From the NCBI RefSeq assembly GCF_014196965.1, contig NZ_JACIEQ010000004.1:62001-126000 (forward strand): a DNA stretch of 64,000 nucleotides, read 5' to 3'. Each line of letters starts with the position of its first letter. Within the stretch, counting starts at the first letter, position 1. Made by a program: the position numbers and the translations under genes. The notes under the pieces were generated by a model. It did no database searches, was not told where the DNA came from, and was given only the letters and a program-made list of their open reading frames with translations. The DNA is from Actibacterium naphthalenivorans. Its GTDB lineage: Bacteria; Pseudomonadota; Alphaproteobacteria; Rhodobacterales; Rhodobacteraceae. Shown one piece after another: positions 27,445 through 35,399 of this stretch.

Positions 27445-28644
27445 TTACTTCACGCCCAGCCCCGCGCGCATCAGCGTCTTGCGCACCGGCGCGGCGGAAT
27501 AAAGCGCGTTGAGCGCGGTGGCACGCATGTCGCGCAGCCCCTGCGCGCCCATCATCGACGCGCGGTTCAGCAGGTCTATGCCGGTCACGCGGGCGCGGAC
27601 CTCGGGCCAGCGGCGGCGGTTGTAGCTGTTCAGCATGGCGCGATTGCCCGGGTCGGCCGGGTTTTCCTGCGCCAGTTCCAGCAATGCGCGCGTGTCGGCC
27701 AGGCTCATGTTCAGCCCCTGTGCGCCGATCGGCGGCACCACATGCGCCGCCTCGGCGATCAGGGCGGTACGTTCGCCGCTGAAGCGATCGGCGATCTGGC
27801 TGATGATCGGCCAGACCGACCGGGCCGAGACCAGCGTCAGCGGGCCGTAAAGCCCGGCCGACCGCAGGTTCATTTCCTGTTCGAACTCTGGTTGGGGCAG
27901 GGCGGCCAGCCGCGCCACCTCCGGCCCGCGCTCCATCCAGACCACGGCAGAGCAGGGGGTGCCGTCGCGGTCGGGCAGGGGCACAAGGGTGAACGGCCCG
28001 CCGGACCGGTGCACCTCGGTCGAGACATTGTCATGCGGCTGCGGATGGGTGACGGCGAAGGCCAGCGCCTTTTGCCCGTAGCGCATTGTTTTCACGCCGA
28101 TCCCCAGCGCCTCGCGCACGGGGGAGTTGCGGCCGTCGGCGGCGATCAGCAGCCGGGCGGCGATGCGGGTGCCATCCGACAGGGTCACCAGCGCCTCGCG
28201 TTCGCGCGTCATCACCGCCTTGGTGGCCACGCCGGGGCGAAACTCGACCCCGGGCAGCTCGGCCAGCCGCGCCACCATCTCGCGCCGCAACAGCCAGTTG
28301 GGCAGGTTCCAGCCAAAAGGCTGGCCCGAGATGTCGGCGGCGTCGAAATCCTTGGTCAGGCGCGGTTCGGCGATTTCACCGCCCGCATCGACAATCCGCA
28401 TGATCTGAAGCGCGGCGGCATGCGGGGCCAGACGCTCCCACAATCCGGCGGCTTCCAGCACCTCGACAGAGGGTTGCAGAAAAGCGGTGGTGCGCATGTC
28501 GGCCCCGGCCTGCGCCCCGTCGGTGACCGGCGGGGCGGGATCGACGCAGATCACGGAAAACCCCGCCGCGCCGAAGGCGGCCGCCGCGGTCAGCCCGGCG
28601 ACGCCGCCGCCGGAAATCAGGATGTCGGTGCCGATACGTGTCAT
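27445..28644 (-). CDS. UbiH/UbiF/Coq6-family FAD-dependent monooxygenase
   Basis: A 399-aa flavoprotein hydroxylase, probably for ubiquinone ring hydroxylation at the membrane. FAD-binding motifs: ILISGGGVAGLTAAAAF (GxGxxG, about 9-25), AADGRNSPVR (DG motif, about 170-179) and IAEAAHVVPPIGAQGLN (about 296-312). In the last one the usual GD-AAH is AE-AAH while the (G/A)QGLN helix is kept. FAD binding in related families uses this Asp, so the Glu/Ala change is worth noting. It lacks adjacent ubi genes. Downstream of the DUF/HAD genes on the same strand. Confidence 0.85.
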   Translation of the reverse strand: MTRIGTDILISGGGVAGLTAAAAFGAAGFSVICVDPAPPVTDGAQAGADMRTTAFLQPSVEVLEAAGLWERLAPHAAALQIMRIVDAGGEIAEPRLTKDFDAADISGQPFGWNLPNWLLRREMVARLAELPGVEFRPGVATKAVMTREREALVTLSDGTRIAARLLIAADGRNSPVREALGIGVKTMRYGQKALAFAVTHPQPHDNVSTEVHRSGGPFTLVPLPDRDGTPCSAVVWMERGPEVARLAALPQPEFEQEMNLRSAGLYGPLTLVSARSVWPIISQIADRFSGERTALIAEAAHVVPPIGAQGLNMSLADTRALLELAQENPADPGNRAMLNSYNRRRWPEVRARVTGIDLLNRASMMGAQGLRDMRATALNALYSAAPVRKTLMRAGLGVK

Positions 28645-28701
28645 GCGGGGCCTCCTGGATCACAGATAGGCGCAAAGCCCGCGCCGATCCAGCCGGTATC
28701 G

Positions 28702-28917
28702 TCAGCCCCGGGTGATCCAGAGCAGAAGCACCATCACCACCGGCACGGCGGCCACGGCGGGAATGTAAAGCCCAGGCACGCCCCAGGTGGCAAAGCTGAG
28801 CCCCCACAGGGCGACCGCCGCGGCGACGAGGAAATAGGTAAAGGCGATGCCGCTGCCCAGCAGGGCGCGCAGCGGGGTGGCAACGTCCGGGCGTTCGGAC
28901 GGCGCGTCATTGTGCAT
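28702..28917 (-). CDS. Small two-helix membrane protein, hypothetical
   Basis: A 71-aa product on the same strand as the ubiH-like and nucleotidase genes. A hydrophilic 20-residue N-terminus is followed by two hydrophobic helices (about residues 22-42 and 48-68) ending in Arg-Gly. GGGAGA precedes the ATG at 28917. No family recognised. Codon use and Ala/Val/Gly composition look genuine for this genome. Gaps of 57 bp (to ubiH-like) and 130 bp (to the nucleotidase gene) allow but do not prove an operon. Confidence 0.6.
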   Translation of the reverse strand: MHNDAPSERPDVATPLRALLGSGIAFTYFLVAAAVALWGLSFATWGVPGLYIPAVAAVPVVMVLLLWITRG

Positions 28918-29047
28918 GATCGGAAATCTCCCTTTCTCCGGTGTCGGGCGGGTATCCGGCAGGGCGCCGGCGGGCGAAAGGGACCATCTTGCCGCAGTGC
29001 GACAAAAGGTTGCAAAACCGGGCGGTTCCGGGCGCGGGTGCGTCAGT

Positions 29048-29698
29048 TTATCCCGTCAGCCGGGCCAGGAAACCGCTCAGATCATCGGTGTGATGGTGGA
29101 TGTGCCCGGCCGGTTCGGGGCGCGGCGCCACGTGGATGGTGCGCATCCCCATGGCATGCGGGGCGGCCAGGTTGCGCGCGTCATCCTCGAACATCGCGGC
29201 CCCTGCCGGCACGATCCCGTCGGCGGCGAAGACGGTCTCGAACGCCGCACGCTCGGGTTTGGGGCGGAACCCGGCATGTTCAACGCCGTAAACCGCATCG
29301 AACGCGCCCGACAGCCCGCGCGCGGCCAGCACGCGTTCGGCATAGGGCGCGGAGCCGTTGGTATAGACGATGCGCCGCCCCGGCAGCGCCATGATGCGCG
29401 CCTTCAGGTCGGGGGCCGGCTGCAGATGACTCAGATCGATCTCATGCACATGGGTCAGATAGGGGGCCGGATCGACCCCGTGCAGTTGCATCAGCCCCGC
29501 AAGCGTGGTGCCATACTCGGCCCAGTAGAACTTGCGCAGGCGGTTCGCCTCGCCCTGGTCGACGCGCAGCGCCTCCATCACATAGGCGGTCATGCGCCGC
29601 TCGATCTGATCGAACAGCCGCGCCTCTGGCGGGTAGAGCGTGTTGTCCAGGTCGAAGACCCAGCCGCGTGTCTGTGTGAAGTGGCGAGCAACCATCAT
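29048..29698 (-). CDS. HAD-superfamily pyrimidine 5'-nucleotidase
   Basis: A 216-aa HAD hydrolase. Motif I VFDLDNTLYPP (about 14-24, nucleophile Asp), motif II YTNGSAPYAERVL (about 112-124), motif III Lys in FRPKPE and motif IV MFEDDARNL (about 167-175). The DNTLYPP form and the FDQIERRMTAYV cap-domain start match the pyrimidine 5'-nucleotidase subfamily (yeast SDT1 / bacterial UMP phosphatase types). It dephosphorylates UMP/CMP-like nucleotides in the cytoplasm. Two consecutive ATGs make the start uncertain by one codon. Confidence 0.88.
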   Translation of the reverse strand: MMVARHFTQTRGWVFDLDNTLYPPEARLFDQIERRMTAYVMEALRVDQGEANRLRKFYWAEYGTTLAGLMQLHGVDPAPYLTHVHEIDLSHLQPAPDLKARIMALPGRRIVYTNGSAPYAERVLAARGLSGAFDAVYGVEHAGFRPKPERAAFETVFAADGIVPAGAAMFEDDARNLAAPHAMGMRTIHVAPRPEPAGHIHHHTDDLSGFLARLTG

Positions 29699-29794
29699 GA
29701 CGATCTAGCCTGCTGCGGCAGTGTGTTCAATGCCTTGGCCTTGATTCGCGGCGCACGGGACTTTAGCGTGCGGTTTCCGCAGCCGGAGTACCTG

Positions 29795-30448
29795 ATGACA
29801 GACCTCAAAGCCGCCCACAAGGATGCCTATGCGCTGATCCTGGATGCGATCGACGTGGGCACCTACAAACCCGGTGACCGGCTGGTGGAAAGCGAACTGG
29901 CCGAGCGGTTCGGCGTGTCGCGCACCCCGATCCGCGAGGCGCTGCAACGGCTGGAGACGCAATCGCTGTTGGTGCGGGACGGGCGCAGCCTGATCGTGGC
30001 GTCGCTGGACCACAATCAACTGGCCGAGCTTTACGTCGTGCGGGGCGAGCTGGAGGGGCTGGCCGCGCGGCTGGCCGCCCGTCACGCCACCGACGAGGAG
30101 GTCCGGGTGCTGCGCGCCATGGTCGAGGAGGATCACGCGCTGCTTGGCGACCCCAGCGGGATGTCGCGCGCCAACCGCCGGTTTCACAAGCAGGTGCATC
30201 TGGCCTCGCACAACCGGTATCTGGTGCAGCAGCTCGATCTGGTGCACCGCTCGATGGCGCTGATGGCGACCACGTCGCTGGCCGCCGCCGGGCGCGGCGA
30301 ACGGGCGCTGGAGGAACACGCGGCCATCATCGACGCGATCGCCGCGCGTGACGGCGATGCCGCCTACGAGGCGCTGCGCGCGCATATCTCGGCCGCGTTC
30401 GAGGCGCGGCTGCGGCTGGACGCGGCCCGCTACGGCTCAGATATCTGA
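29795..30448 (+). CDS. GntR-family regulator, FadR subfamily (FCD domain)
   Basis: A 217-aa protein. The ATG at 29795 replaces a long artefactual N-terminal extension; CCGGAG precedes it. Winged HTH about 8-75: YALILDAIDVGTYKPGDRLVESELAERFGVSRTPIREALQRLE is textbook GntR (VSRTPIREAL recognition helix). The FCD all-helical effector domain spans about 85-205 with metal-ligand candidates Asp/His in NRRFHKQVHLASHN, HAAIIDAI and LRAHIS. FadR-type regulators respond to acids such as lactate, gluconate or acyl-CoA. No divergent catabolic gene sits directly next to it, so the target is unknown. Its 3' end overlaps the convergent GT2 gene by 12 bp. Confidence 0.9.
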   Translation: MTDLKAAHKDAYALILDAIDVGTYKPGDRLVESELAERFGVSRTPIREALQRLETQSLLVRDGRSLIVASLDHNQLAELYVVRGELEGLAARLAARHATDEEVRVLRAMVEEDHALLGDPSGMSRANRRFHKQVHLASHNRYLVQQLDLVHRSMALMATTSLAAAGRGERALEEHAAIIDAIAARDGDAAYEALRAHISAAFEARLRLDAARYGSDI

Positions 30449-32341
30449 GCCGTCGCCGGGGTCTTCATCGGCGATGCCGTGGCTTGTCTTGTCCCAGTAG
30501 AACGGCCTGACCACCATTTCGAAGAGCGCCTTGTAGGTCGCGAGCGCGGCCAGCGGGTAGTAGACATGCATCGTCGGCACCCATCCCCAGAGCCCCCGCT
30601 TGCCCCCCAGATGCGCCCCGATCATGCCCAGCAGGATGTTGGTCAACTCTGCCGCCAGAAACAGCGCCCCGACGCCCAGCATCACGGGCGGCGTCATCAC
30701 GTCGCTCATCACATGCGGCAGCCCCAGCACGATCAGCCAGAAAGACCACATCAGCGGCACCAGCAGAAATTGCGACACCGTGCCCAGAAGCAGGATCTGA
30801 ACACCGGCAAACCGCCACGGCCCCAGATCGCGCCACAGCCGCCGCGGGTCGCGCATATGTACCGTCCATGTCATCGCGTAGCCCTTCAGCCAGCGCGAGC
30901 GCTGCTTGACCCAGGGCCAGAGGCGGCAGTTGGCCTCTTCGCGGGTGACGGTGCCGATCAGCTCGGTGCGATAGCCGTGGCGGGCCAGACGCACGCCGAG
31001 GTCGGCGTCTTCGGTCACGTTATGGGCATCCCACGCGCCCAGCTCTTCCAGCGCGTCGCGGCGGAAGAACAGCGTGGTGCCGCCCAGCGGCACCACCAGC
31101 CCCAGCCGCGCGACGCCGGGAAGGATCAGCCGGAACCAGCTGGCATATTCGATGGTGAAACAGCGCGAAAACCAATTCTTTTCAGTATTGTAGAAATCCA
31201 GAACCCCCTGCAGGCAGGCCACATCGGGGCCGCGTTCGTGGAACCGGCGGACAATGCGGTGAATCTGGTCGGGCTCCGGCGCGTCCTCGGCATCATAGAC
31301 CCCGATGATCGTGCCCCGGCAAAAATCCAGTGCGAAGTTCAGCGCGCGCGGCTTGGTCTTCAGGCTGCCCGTGGGAACGGAGATGACACGCATCCAATAG
31401 GGCAGGCGGGCAGTGTCGAGCATGGCGCGGGTGGTGTCGTCATCCTCTTCGGTGACCAGGCAGATATCCAGCAATTCCTTGGGATAGGTCAGGCGGCCCA
31501 GCCGGGCGACAAGGCGCGGTACGATGTCTTCTTCCCGGAACAGCGGCACCATGACCGACACGACCGGCAGCCGCGCGATGGCGGGGCGTTCGGGCGGGGG
31601 GCCGGGCGGCGCCGCGCGGCGGGCGCGCAGGGTGGTGACGGCGGCCGCGATCTTCAGCAGCGTGGTTGCCAGCAGCGTCATCAGCGCCCAGACGGTCAGC
31701 AGCGTCAGGGTGGAGGTGGGCGCCAGAACCGCGGCCGTGGCCAGAACGGCCAGGCCCGCGCCCAGGATGTTGCGCGGGGCCTGGCCGTACCAGAAGCGGC
31801 AGCTTTCGGCCTCTGCCACGCGGGTTTCGGCGCATTCGGTCAGGTGGCGGTTGCGCGTGGCCAGTATCGCGCGGTGCAGGTCACGCTCGCAGGCGAAGGC
31901 CATCACCGGTTCGCCGAACCCGTCGGGCAGGCGGCGGCGCAGCGCCTCGAACGCCTCGGGGCGGGCGGTGGCCACGATCGTGGCACCGCCCAGGCGACGC
32001 ACCGGCAGCGCGGCCTCTTCAAGACAGGTGCGGATGCCCATTTCGTCGATCAGGCGGGGGTCGGGCGGCAGCGCCTCCAGATCGACGGGAAGCGCGTCAT
32101 ACTGCTCGGCCAGCGCGCGGGTCAGATCGGCCTCGCCGACCATGCCATGGGCCAGCAGGATATCGCCCAGCCGCAGATTCTGGCGTGCCTGCAGCGCCAG
32201 CGCCTTGGTCAGGTCGGCCGGTGACAGGGCGCCGGTTTCAACGAGGATGTCGCCAAGCGGTCGCCGGATGCGGCGCGGGCGCGGCGCGGGCGCCAGGCGC
32301 AGGGCCTGCGCGGCAGGCCGGTTCAATGCGGAAGGTGCCAT
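30437..32341 (-). CDS. Processive GT2 glycosyltransferase with N-terminal MshEN-type c-di-GMP-binding domain
   Basis: A 634-aa protein. The start at 32341 is chosen for its GGGGGA Shine-Dalgarno; an upstream ATG (32374) has none. Residues 28-51 and 57-80 are two 24-residue repeats with a 5-residue spacer, fitting the MshEN motif (L-G, L+6, G+10, L+17, L+21, Q+24), known from MshE ATPases to bind cyclic di-GMP. After about 85 residues come two TM helices, a GT-A domain (VSVMVPLFREEDIVPRLV, VYDAEDAPEPDQ as the DxD region, TEDADLGVRLA, KQRSRWLKG as QxxRW) and four C-terminal TM helices. The layout is that of cellulose/curdlan-like synthases that polymerise and export glycan. A CtrA box lies just upstream. 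Confidence 0.87.
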   Translation of the reverse strand: MAPSALNRPAAQALRLAPAPRPRRIRRPLGDILVETGALSPADLTKALALQARQNLRLGDILLAHGMVGEADLTRALAEQYDALPVDLEALPPDPRLIDEMGIRTCLEEAALPVRRLGGATIVATARPEAFEALRRRLPDGFGEPVMAFACERDLHRAILATRNRHLTECAETRVAEAESCRFWYGQAPRNILGAGLAVLATAAVLAPTSTLTLLTVWALMTLLATTLLKIAAAVTTLRARRAAPPGPPPERPAIARLPVVSVMVPLFREEDIVPRLVARLGRLTYPKELLDICLVTEEDDDTTRAMLDTARLPYWMRVISVPTGSLKTKPRALNFALDFCRGTIIGVYDAEDAPEPDQIHRIVRRFHERGPDVACLQGVLDFYNTEKNWFSRCFTIEYASWFRLILPGVARLGLVVPLGGTTLFFRRDALEELGAWDAHNVTEDADLGVRLARHGYRTELIGTVTREEANCRLWPWVKQRSRWLKGYAMTWTVHMRDPRRLWRDLGPWRFAGVQILLLGTVSQFLLVPLMWSFWLIVLGLPHVMSDVMTPPVMLGVGALFLAAELTNILLGMIGAHLGGKRGLWGWVPTMHVYYPLAALATYKALFEMVVRPFYWDKTSHGIADEDPGDGSDI

Positions 32342-32386
32342 CTGTCCCCCGGTCAGGCTTTCCAAGCCGACCATGGGAACTTAAGG

Positions 32387-32401
32387 TTAACAGTGGGTTA
32401 A
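32387..32401 (-). promoter_or_regulatory. CtrA-type binding site upstream of the MshEN-GT2 gene
   Basis: TTAA (32398-32401 and 32387-32390) is separated by exactly 7 bp, followed by C on the minus strand, matching the full CtrA consensus TTAA-N7-TTAAC. A third TTAA (32381-32384) is adjacent. It lies 46 bp upstream of the preferred start of the glycosyltransferase, in the 82-bp gap to carA. Confidence 0.6.
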
Positions 32402-32423
32402 CGGGAGCCTGCGCGGGGGACGA

Positions 32424-33581
32424 TCAGGCCGCCGCCGCCATCGCCGTCACGAACCGTTCGAACAGGTAATAGCTGTCTTGCGGGCCGGGGCTGGCCTCGG
32501 GGTGGTACTGCACGGAAAAGACCGGGCGATCGACCATGCGGATGCCGCAGTTCGATCCGTCGAACAGCGAGACATGGGTTTCCATCACCCCGGCCGGCAG
32601 GGTCTGGCTGTCGACGGTGAAGCCGTGGTTCATCGAGGTGATCTCGACCTTGCCGGTTTCCAGATCCTTGACCGGGTGGTTGGCGCCGTGATGGCCGTGG
32701 TTCATCTTGATGGTGCGCGCGCCAAGCGCGAGGGCCAGCATCTGATGCCCAAGGCAGATGCCGAAGACAGGCAGATCCCTGGCCAGAACCTCACGGATCA
32801 TCGGCACGGCATAGGCGCCCGTCGCCGCCGGATCGCCGGGACCGTTCGACAGGAACAGCCCCTCGGGGTTCAGCGCCAGCACATCCTCGGCCGTCGCGGT
32901 TGCGGGCAGTACGGTGACGTCGCAGCCGGCAGAGGCCAGGCAGCGCAGGATGTTGCGCTTGGCGCCATAGTCGATCGCCACCACCCGGCGGCCGGGCGTG
33001 TCACGGCGGGTGTAACCCTCGGGCCAGGCCCAGCGTTTCTCATCCCAGCGGTAGGATTGGGCGCAGGTCACTTCCTTAGCAAGATCAAGGCCTTCCAGCC
33101 CGCCGAAGGCGCGCGCCCGCGCGACCAGGTCGGCAATGTCGAAATTTCCGCCCGGGTCATGGGCGAGGGCCACATGCGGCGCGCCCTGCTGGCGGATGGC
33201 GCGGGTCAGGCGGCGGGTGTCGATGCCGCCGATGCAGATGCGGCCCTGGCGCGCGAGCCAGCCGGTCAGCGGCTCGGCCGAGCGCCAGTTGGAGGGTGTG
33301 GTGGGATCCCATTTCACCACCATGCCGGCGGCAACGGGCGCGGCGGTTTCGTCATCTTCGGGGTTCACACCGACGTTGCCCACATGCGGGAAGGTGAAGG
33401 TGACGATCTGGCCGGCATAGGACGGATCGGTCATGATCTCCTGATATCCGGTCATGGCGGTGTTGAAACACAGCTCGGCCACGGTGGTGCCTGTGGCGCC
33501 GAAGCCCTGGCCATAGAACACGGTGCCATCGGCCAGGGTCAGGCAGGCTGTGGGGCGGTTTTGCGGGCTGGCGGCGGGCAT
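32424..33581 (-). CDS. carA: Carbamoyl-phosphate synthase small subunit (glutaminase)
   Basis: A 385-aa glutamine amidotransferase subunit feeding ammonia to CarB for arginine and pyrimidine synthesis. The start at 33581 (ATG, GGAG 7 nt upstream) is favoured over a TTG 4 codons earlier. The N-terminal CPSase_sm domain has LADGTVFYGQGFGATG and GYQEIMTDPSYAGQIVTFT. The class I GATase domain has the nucleophile Cys in FGICLGHQ and the His-Glu pair in QYHPEASPGPQDS. Length and motifs are normal. carB is not in this window. Confidence 0.97.
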   Translation of the reverse strand: MPAASPQNRPTACLTLADGTVFYGQGFGATGTTVAELCFNTAMTGYQEIMTDPSYAGQIVTFTFPHVGNVGVNPEDDETAAPVAAGMVVKWDPTTPSNWRSAEPLTGWLARQGRICIGGIDTRRLTRAIRQQGAPHVALAHDPGGNFDIADLVARARAFGGLEGLDLAKEVTCAQSYRWDEKRWAWPEGYTRRDTPGRRVVAIDYGAKRNILRCLASAGCDVTVLPATATAEDVLALNPEGLFLSNGPGDPAATGAYAVPMIREVLARDLPVFGICLGHQMLALALGARTIKMNHGHHGANHPVKDLETGKVEITSMNHGFTVDSQTLPAGVMETHVSLFDGSNCGIRMVDRPVFSVQYHPEASPGPQDSYYLFERFVTAMAAAA

Positions 33582-33760
33582 GGCAGGCTCCAAGGCTCAA
33601 ATCGCCCGGAAACTAGGCCCGGGCATCCGCAGGGTCAAGGGGGGTGGTAAAAAAGCGTTTTTGTGGAAAAACAAAAACTTAGTATTTCCAACCAAGGTTG
33701 CGCCTGAAATCGAGACAAGGTATTTTCAAAGGCTCGGACTCATGGGGATGACTGACCGAC

Positions 33761-34219
33761 ATGGATATCAGACCGCGCATCGCGTCTGCGCTCAAGGACG
33801 CGATGAAAAACAAAGAGGTGGCGCGGCTTTCGACGCTGCGCCTGATCAACGCCGCGATCAAGGACAAGGATATCGCCCTGCGCGGCGAAGGCTCGGACGA
33901 CGGGGTATCGGATGACGATGTGCTGCAGATCCTTGGGCGCATGGTCAAACAACGCCAGGAAAGCGCGCGCGCCTACGAAGAGGGCGGGCGGCTGGATCTG
34001 GCCGAGCGTGAGCGGGCCGAGATCGTGGTGATCGAGGAATTCCTGCCCCGGCAGCTTTCCGAGGATGAGGTCGATGCCGCGATCGGTTCGGCCATCGCCG
34101 AGACGGGCGCCGATTCGATCCGTGACATGGGGAAGGTCATGGGGGCGCTGAAATCGAAATACACCGGCCGGATGGATTTCGGAACGGTGGGGCCGATGGT
34201 CAAGGACCGGCTGGGGTGA
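33761..34219 (+). CDS. GatB/YqeY domain-containing protein
   Basis: A 152-aa stand-alone YqeY protein: DIRPRIASALKDAMKNKEVARLSTLRLINAAIKDKDIALRG, ILGRMVKQRQESARAYEEGGR, EIVVIEEFLPRQLSEDEV and MGKVMGALKSKYTGRMDFG. The fold resembles the tRNA-binding tail of GatB. The function of free YqeY proteins is unclear; a role in tRNA-dependent amidation has been suggested. It is divergent from carA across an AT-rich 179-bp gap that must hold both promoters; I cannot place convincing -35/-10 boxes. Confidence 0.92.
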   Translation: MDIRPRIASALKDAMKNKEVARLSTLRLINAAIKDKDIALRGEGSDDGVSDDDVLQILGRMVKQRQESARAYEEGGRLDLAERERAEIVVIEEFLPRQLSEDEVDAAIGSAIAETGADSIRDMGKVMGALKSKYTGRMDFGTVGPMVKDRLG

Positions 34220-34332
34220 AACCGCGCGTTTCGTGCTTTTCGTCCGGGTGAATCGTACGAACCGGGCGCGGGCGTTCATCGCTTTCTTGCGGTCGCTTAT
34301 CGCGAAGAAGCCCAAGAGGGCCGAGGAGCGGC

Positions 34333-34782
34333 TCAGCGGTTTTCCAGATCTTCGATCAGCGCTTTCATCTGCGCGATTTCCTCGCGCTGGGTGCGGATGA
34401 TCCCGGCGGCCAGTTCCTGAACGCGCGGGTCCGACAGGCCGGCCCGTTCACTGGTCAGGATCGCGATGGAGTGATGCGGGATCATCGCTTTCATCCAGGC
34501 CACGTCCTGCACCGTGCGCTGGCTGCGGACCAGCCAAAGCGCGGTGGCGAAGACGAGCACACTGGCCACGAGGATGGCGGCATTGGCCCCCCGGCTGGTG
34601 TACATGTTCCACATGAAAAGAAGCATCACGATCGCCATGGTCGCGCCCATCAGCAGCGCCATGTAGAACCGTGTCTCGCTCCAGTAGATATGATCCGGCG
34701 CGTAGGTGTTGAGATACATCAGCCCGAGCATCACCGCCGTGGACGTGGCGATCATCAGCAGGAATTTCGGATATCGGGGCAT
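34333..34782 (-). CDS. DUF305-containing membrane protein
   Basis: A 149-aa product. The start at 34782 is preferred because the rest of the longer frame lies antisense or out of frame within DUF2244. Three hydrophobic helices (about 8-25, 37-55 and 62-80) precede a DUF305 (ferritin-like) segment: VAWMKAMIPHHSIAILTSERAGLSDPRVQELAAGIIRTQREEIAQM. This has the conserved MIPHH and late EIAQM helix found in copper-related and stress-related proteins. The role is unknown. Encoded downstream of DUF2244 with a 74-bp gap. Confidence 0.82.
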   Translation of the reverse strand: MPRYPKFLLMIATSTAVMLGLMYLNTYAPDHIYWSETRFYMALLMGATMAIVMLLFMWNMYTSRGANAAILVASVLVFATALWLVRSQRTVQDVAWMKAMIPHHSIAILTSERAGLSDPRVQELAAGIIRTQREEIAQMKALIEDLENR

Positions 34783-34856
34783 GTCGGCGCTCCGGCGGCT
34801 TCGTTGCTTTCGCCGGGCCAACGCGCGGGGGCGGGGATGGGTTCCGCGGTCTGGCG

Positions 34857-35393
34857 TCAGGCGCCGAGGGCGGCCAGCGCGCGCTGCAGCTCGTCGCGCA
34901 GGGCGGTGCGTTCGCCAGGGGTCAGGAAGGCGCCGAGCTCTACCTCGCGGCCGCGGCCCTTGAGGGTGAGGTAGTTTTCCACCGGGCCGTCTTCGGGGTG
35001 CAGGCGCAGGCGGACCCAATAGGGGTTGCTGCTCCATTCCTGGCGGGGGCCGCGCGGGTTGTGGCGCGTCAGCTCTATCCGGTCGGGCCAGAGCCGCAGT
35101 TCTTCCAGAAGCGTGCCGTCCTTGTACGAGCGTTCCAGCAGGAACCATGTCAGCGCGACCGCCCCGGCGACAAAGGGCAGCAGGCCCCAGAGCACCGGAG
35201 AGCCGACCACCGCGATCAGCGGCATCAGGATCAGCGCGCAGGTGATGGCGATGAAGGCGACGAAGCCGCGCCGGGGCAGAGAGCGGTAGGGCCACAGGTG
35301 CAATATGGCCAGCGGGGCGGCGCCCGCCTCATACGAAGAGGCCCCGGAAATCTCCGGGGCCCCGTTCATCTGTTTTTCCCATTCGTAGGGCAT
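34857..35393 (-). CDS. DUF2244 membrane protein next to ctaD
   Basis: A 178-aa protein with two TM helices (about 45-62 and 67-86) and a C-terminal soluble part rich in charged residues (LRLWPDRIELTRHNPRGPRQEW, SNPYWVRLRLHPEDGPVENYLTLKG, ELGAFLTPGERTALRDELQRAL). This pattern is DUF2244, commonly found next to cytochrome c oxidase genes in alphaproteobacteria. Its start is 6 bp after the ctaD stop, so it is almost certainly cotranscribed. A role in oxidase biogenesis is inference from context. Confidence 0.85.
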   Translation of the reverse strand: MPYEWEKQMNGAPEISGASSYEAGAAPLAILHLWPYRSLPRRGFVAFIAITCALILMPLIAVVGSPVLWGLLPFVAGAVALTWFLLERSYKDGTLLEELRLWPDRIELTRHNPRGPRQEWSSNPYWVRLRLHPEDGPVENYLTLKGRGREVELGAFLTPGERTALRDELQRALAALGA

Positions 35394-35399
35394 CAGGGG

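Noticed and set aside
27241-29394. A 717-codon plus-strand open frame
   Set aside because: Antisense to the UbiH-like and nucleotidase genes with high Arg/His/Gly content.
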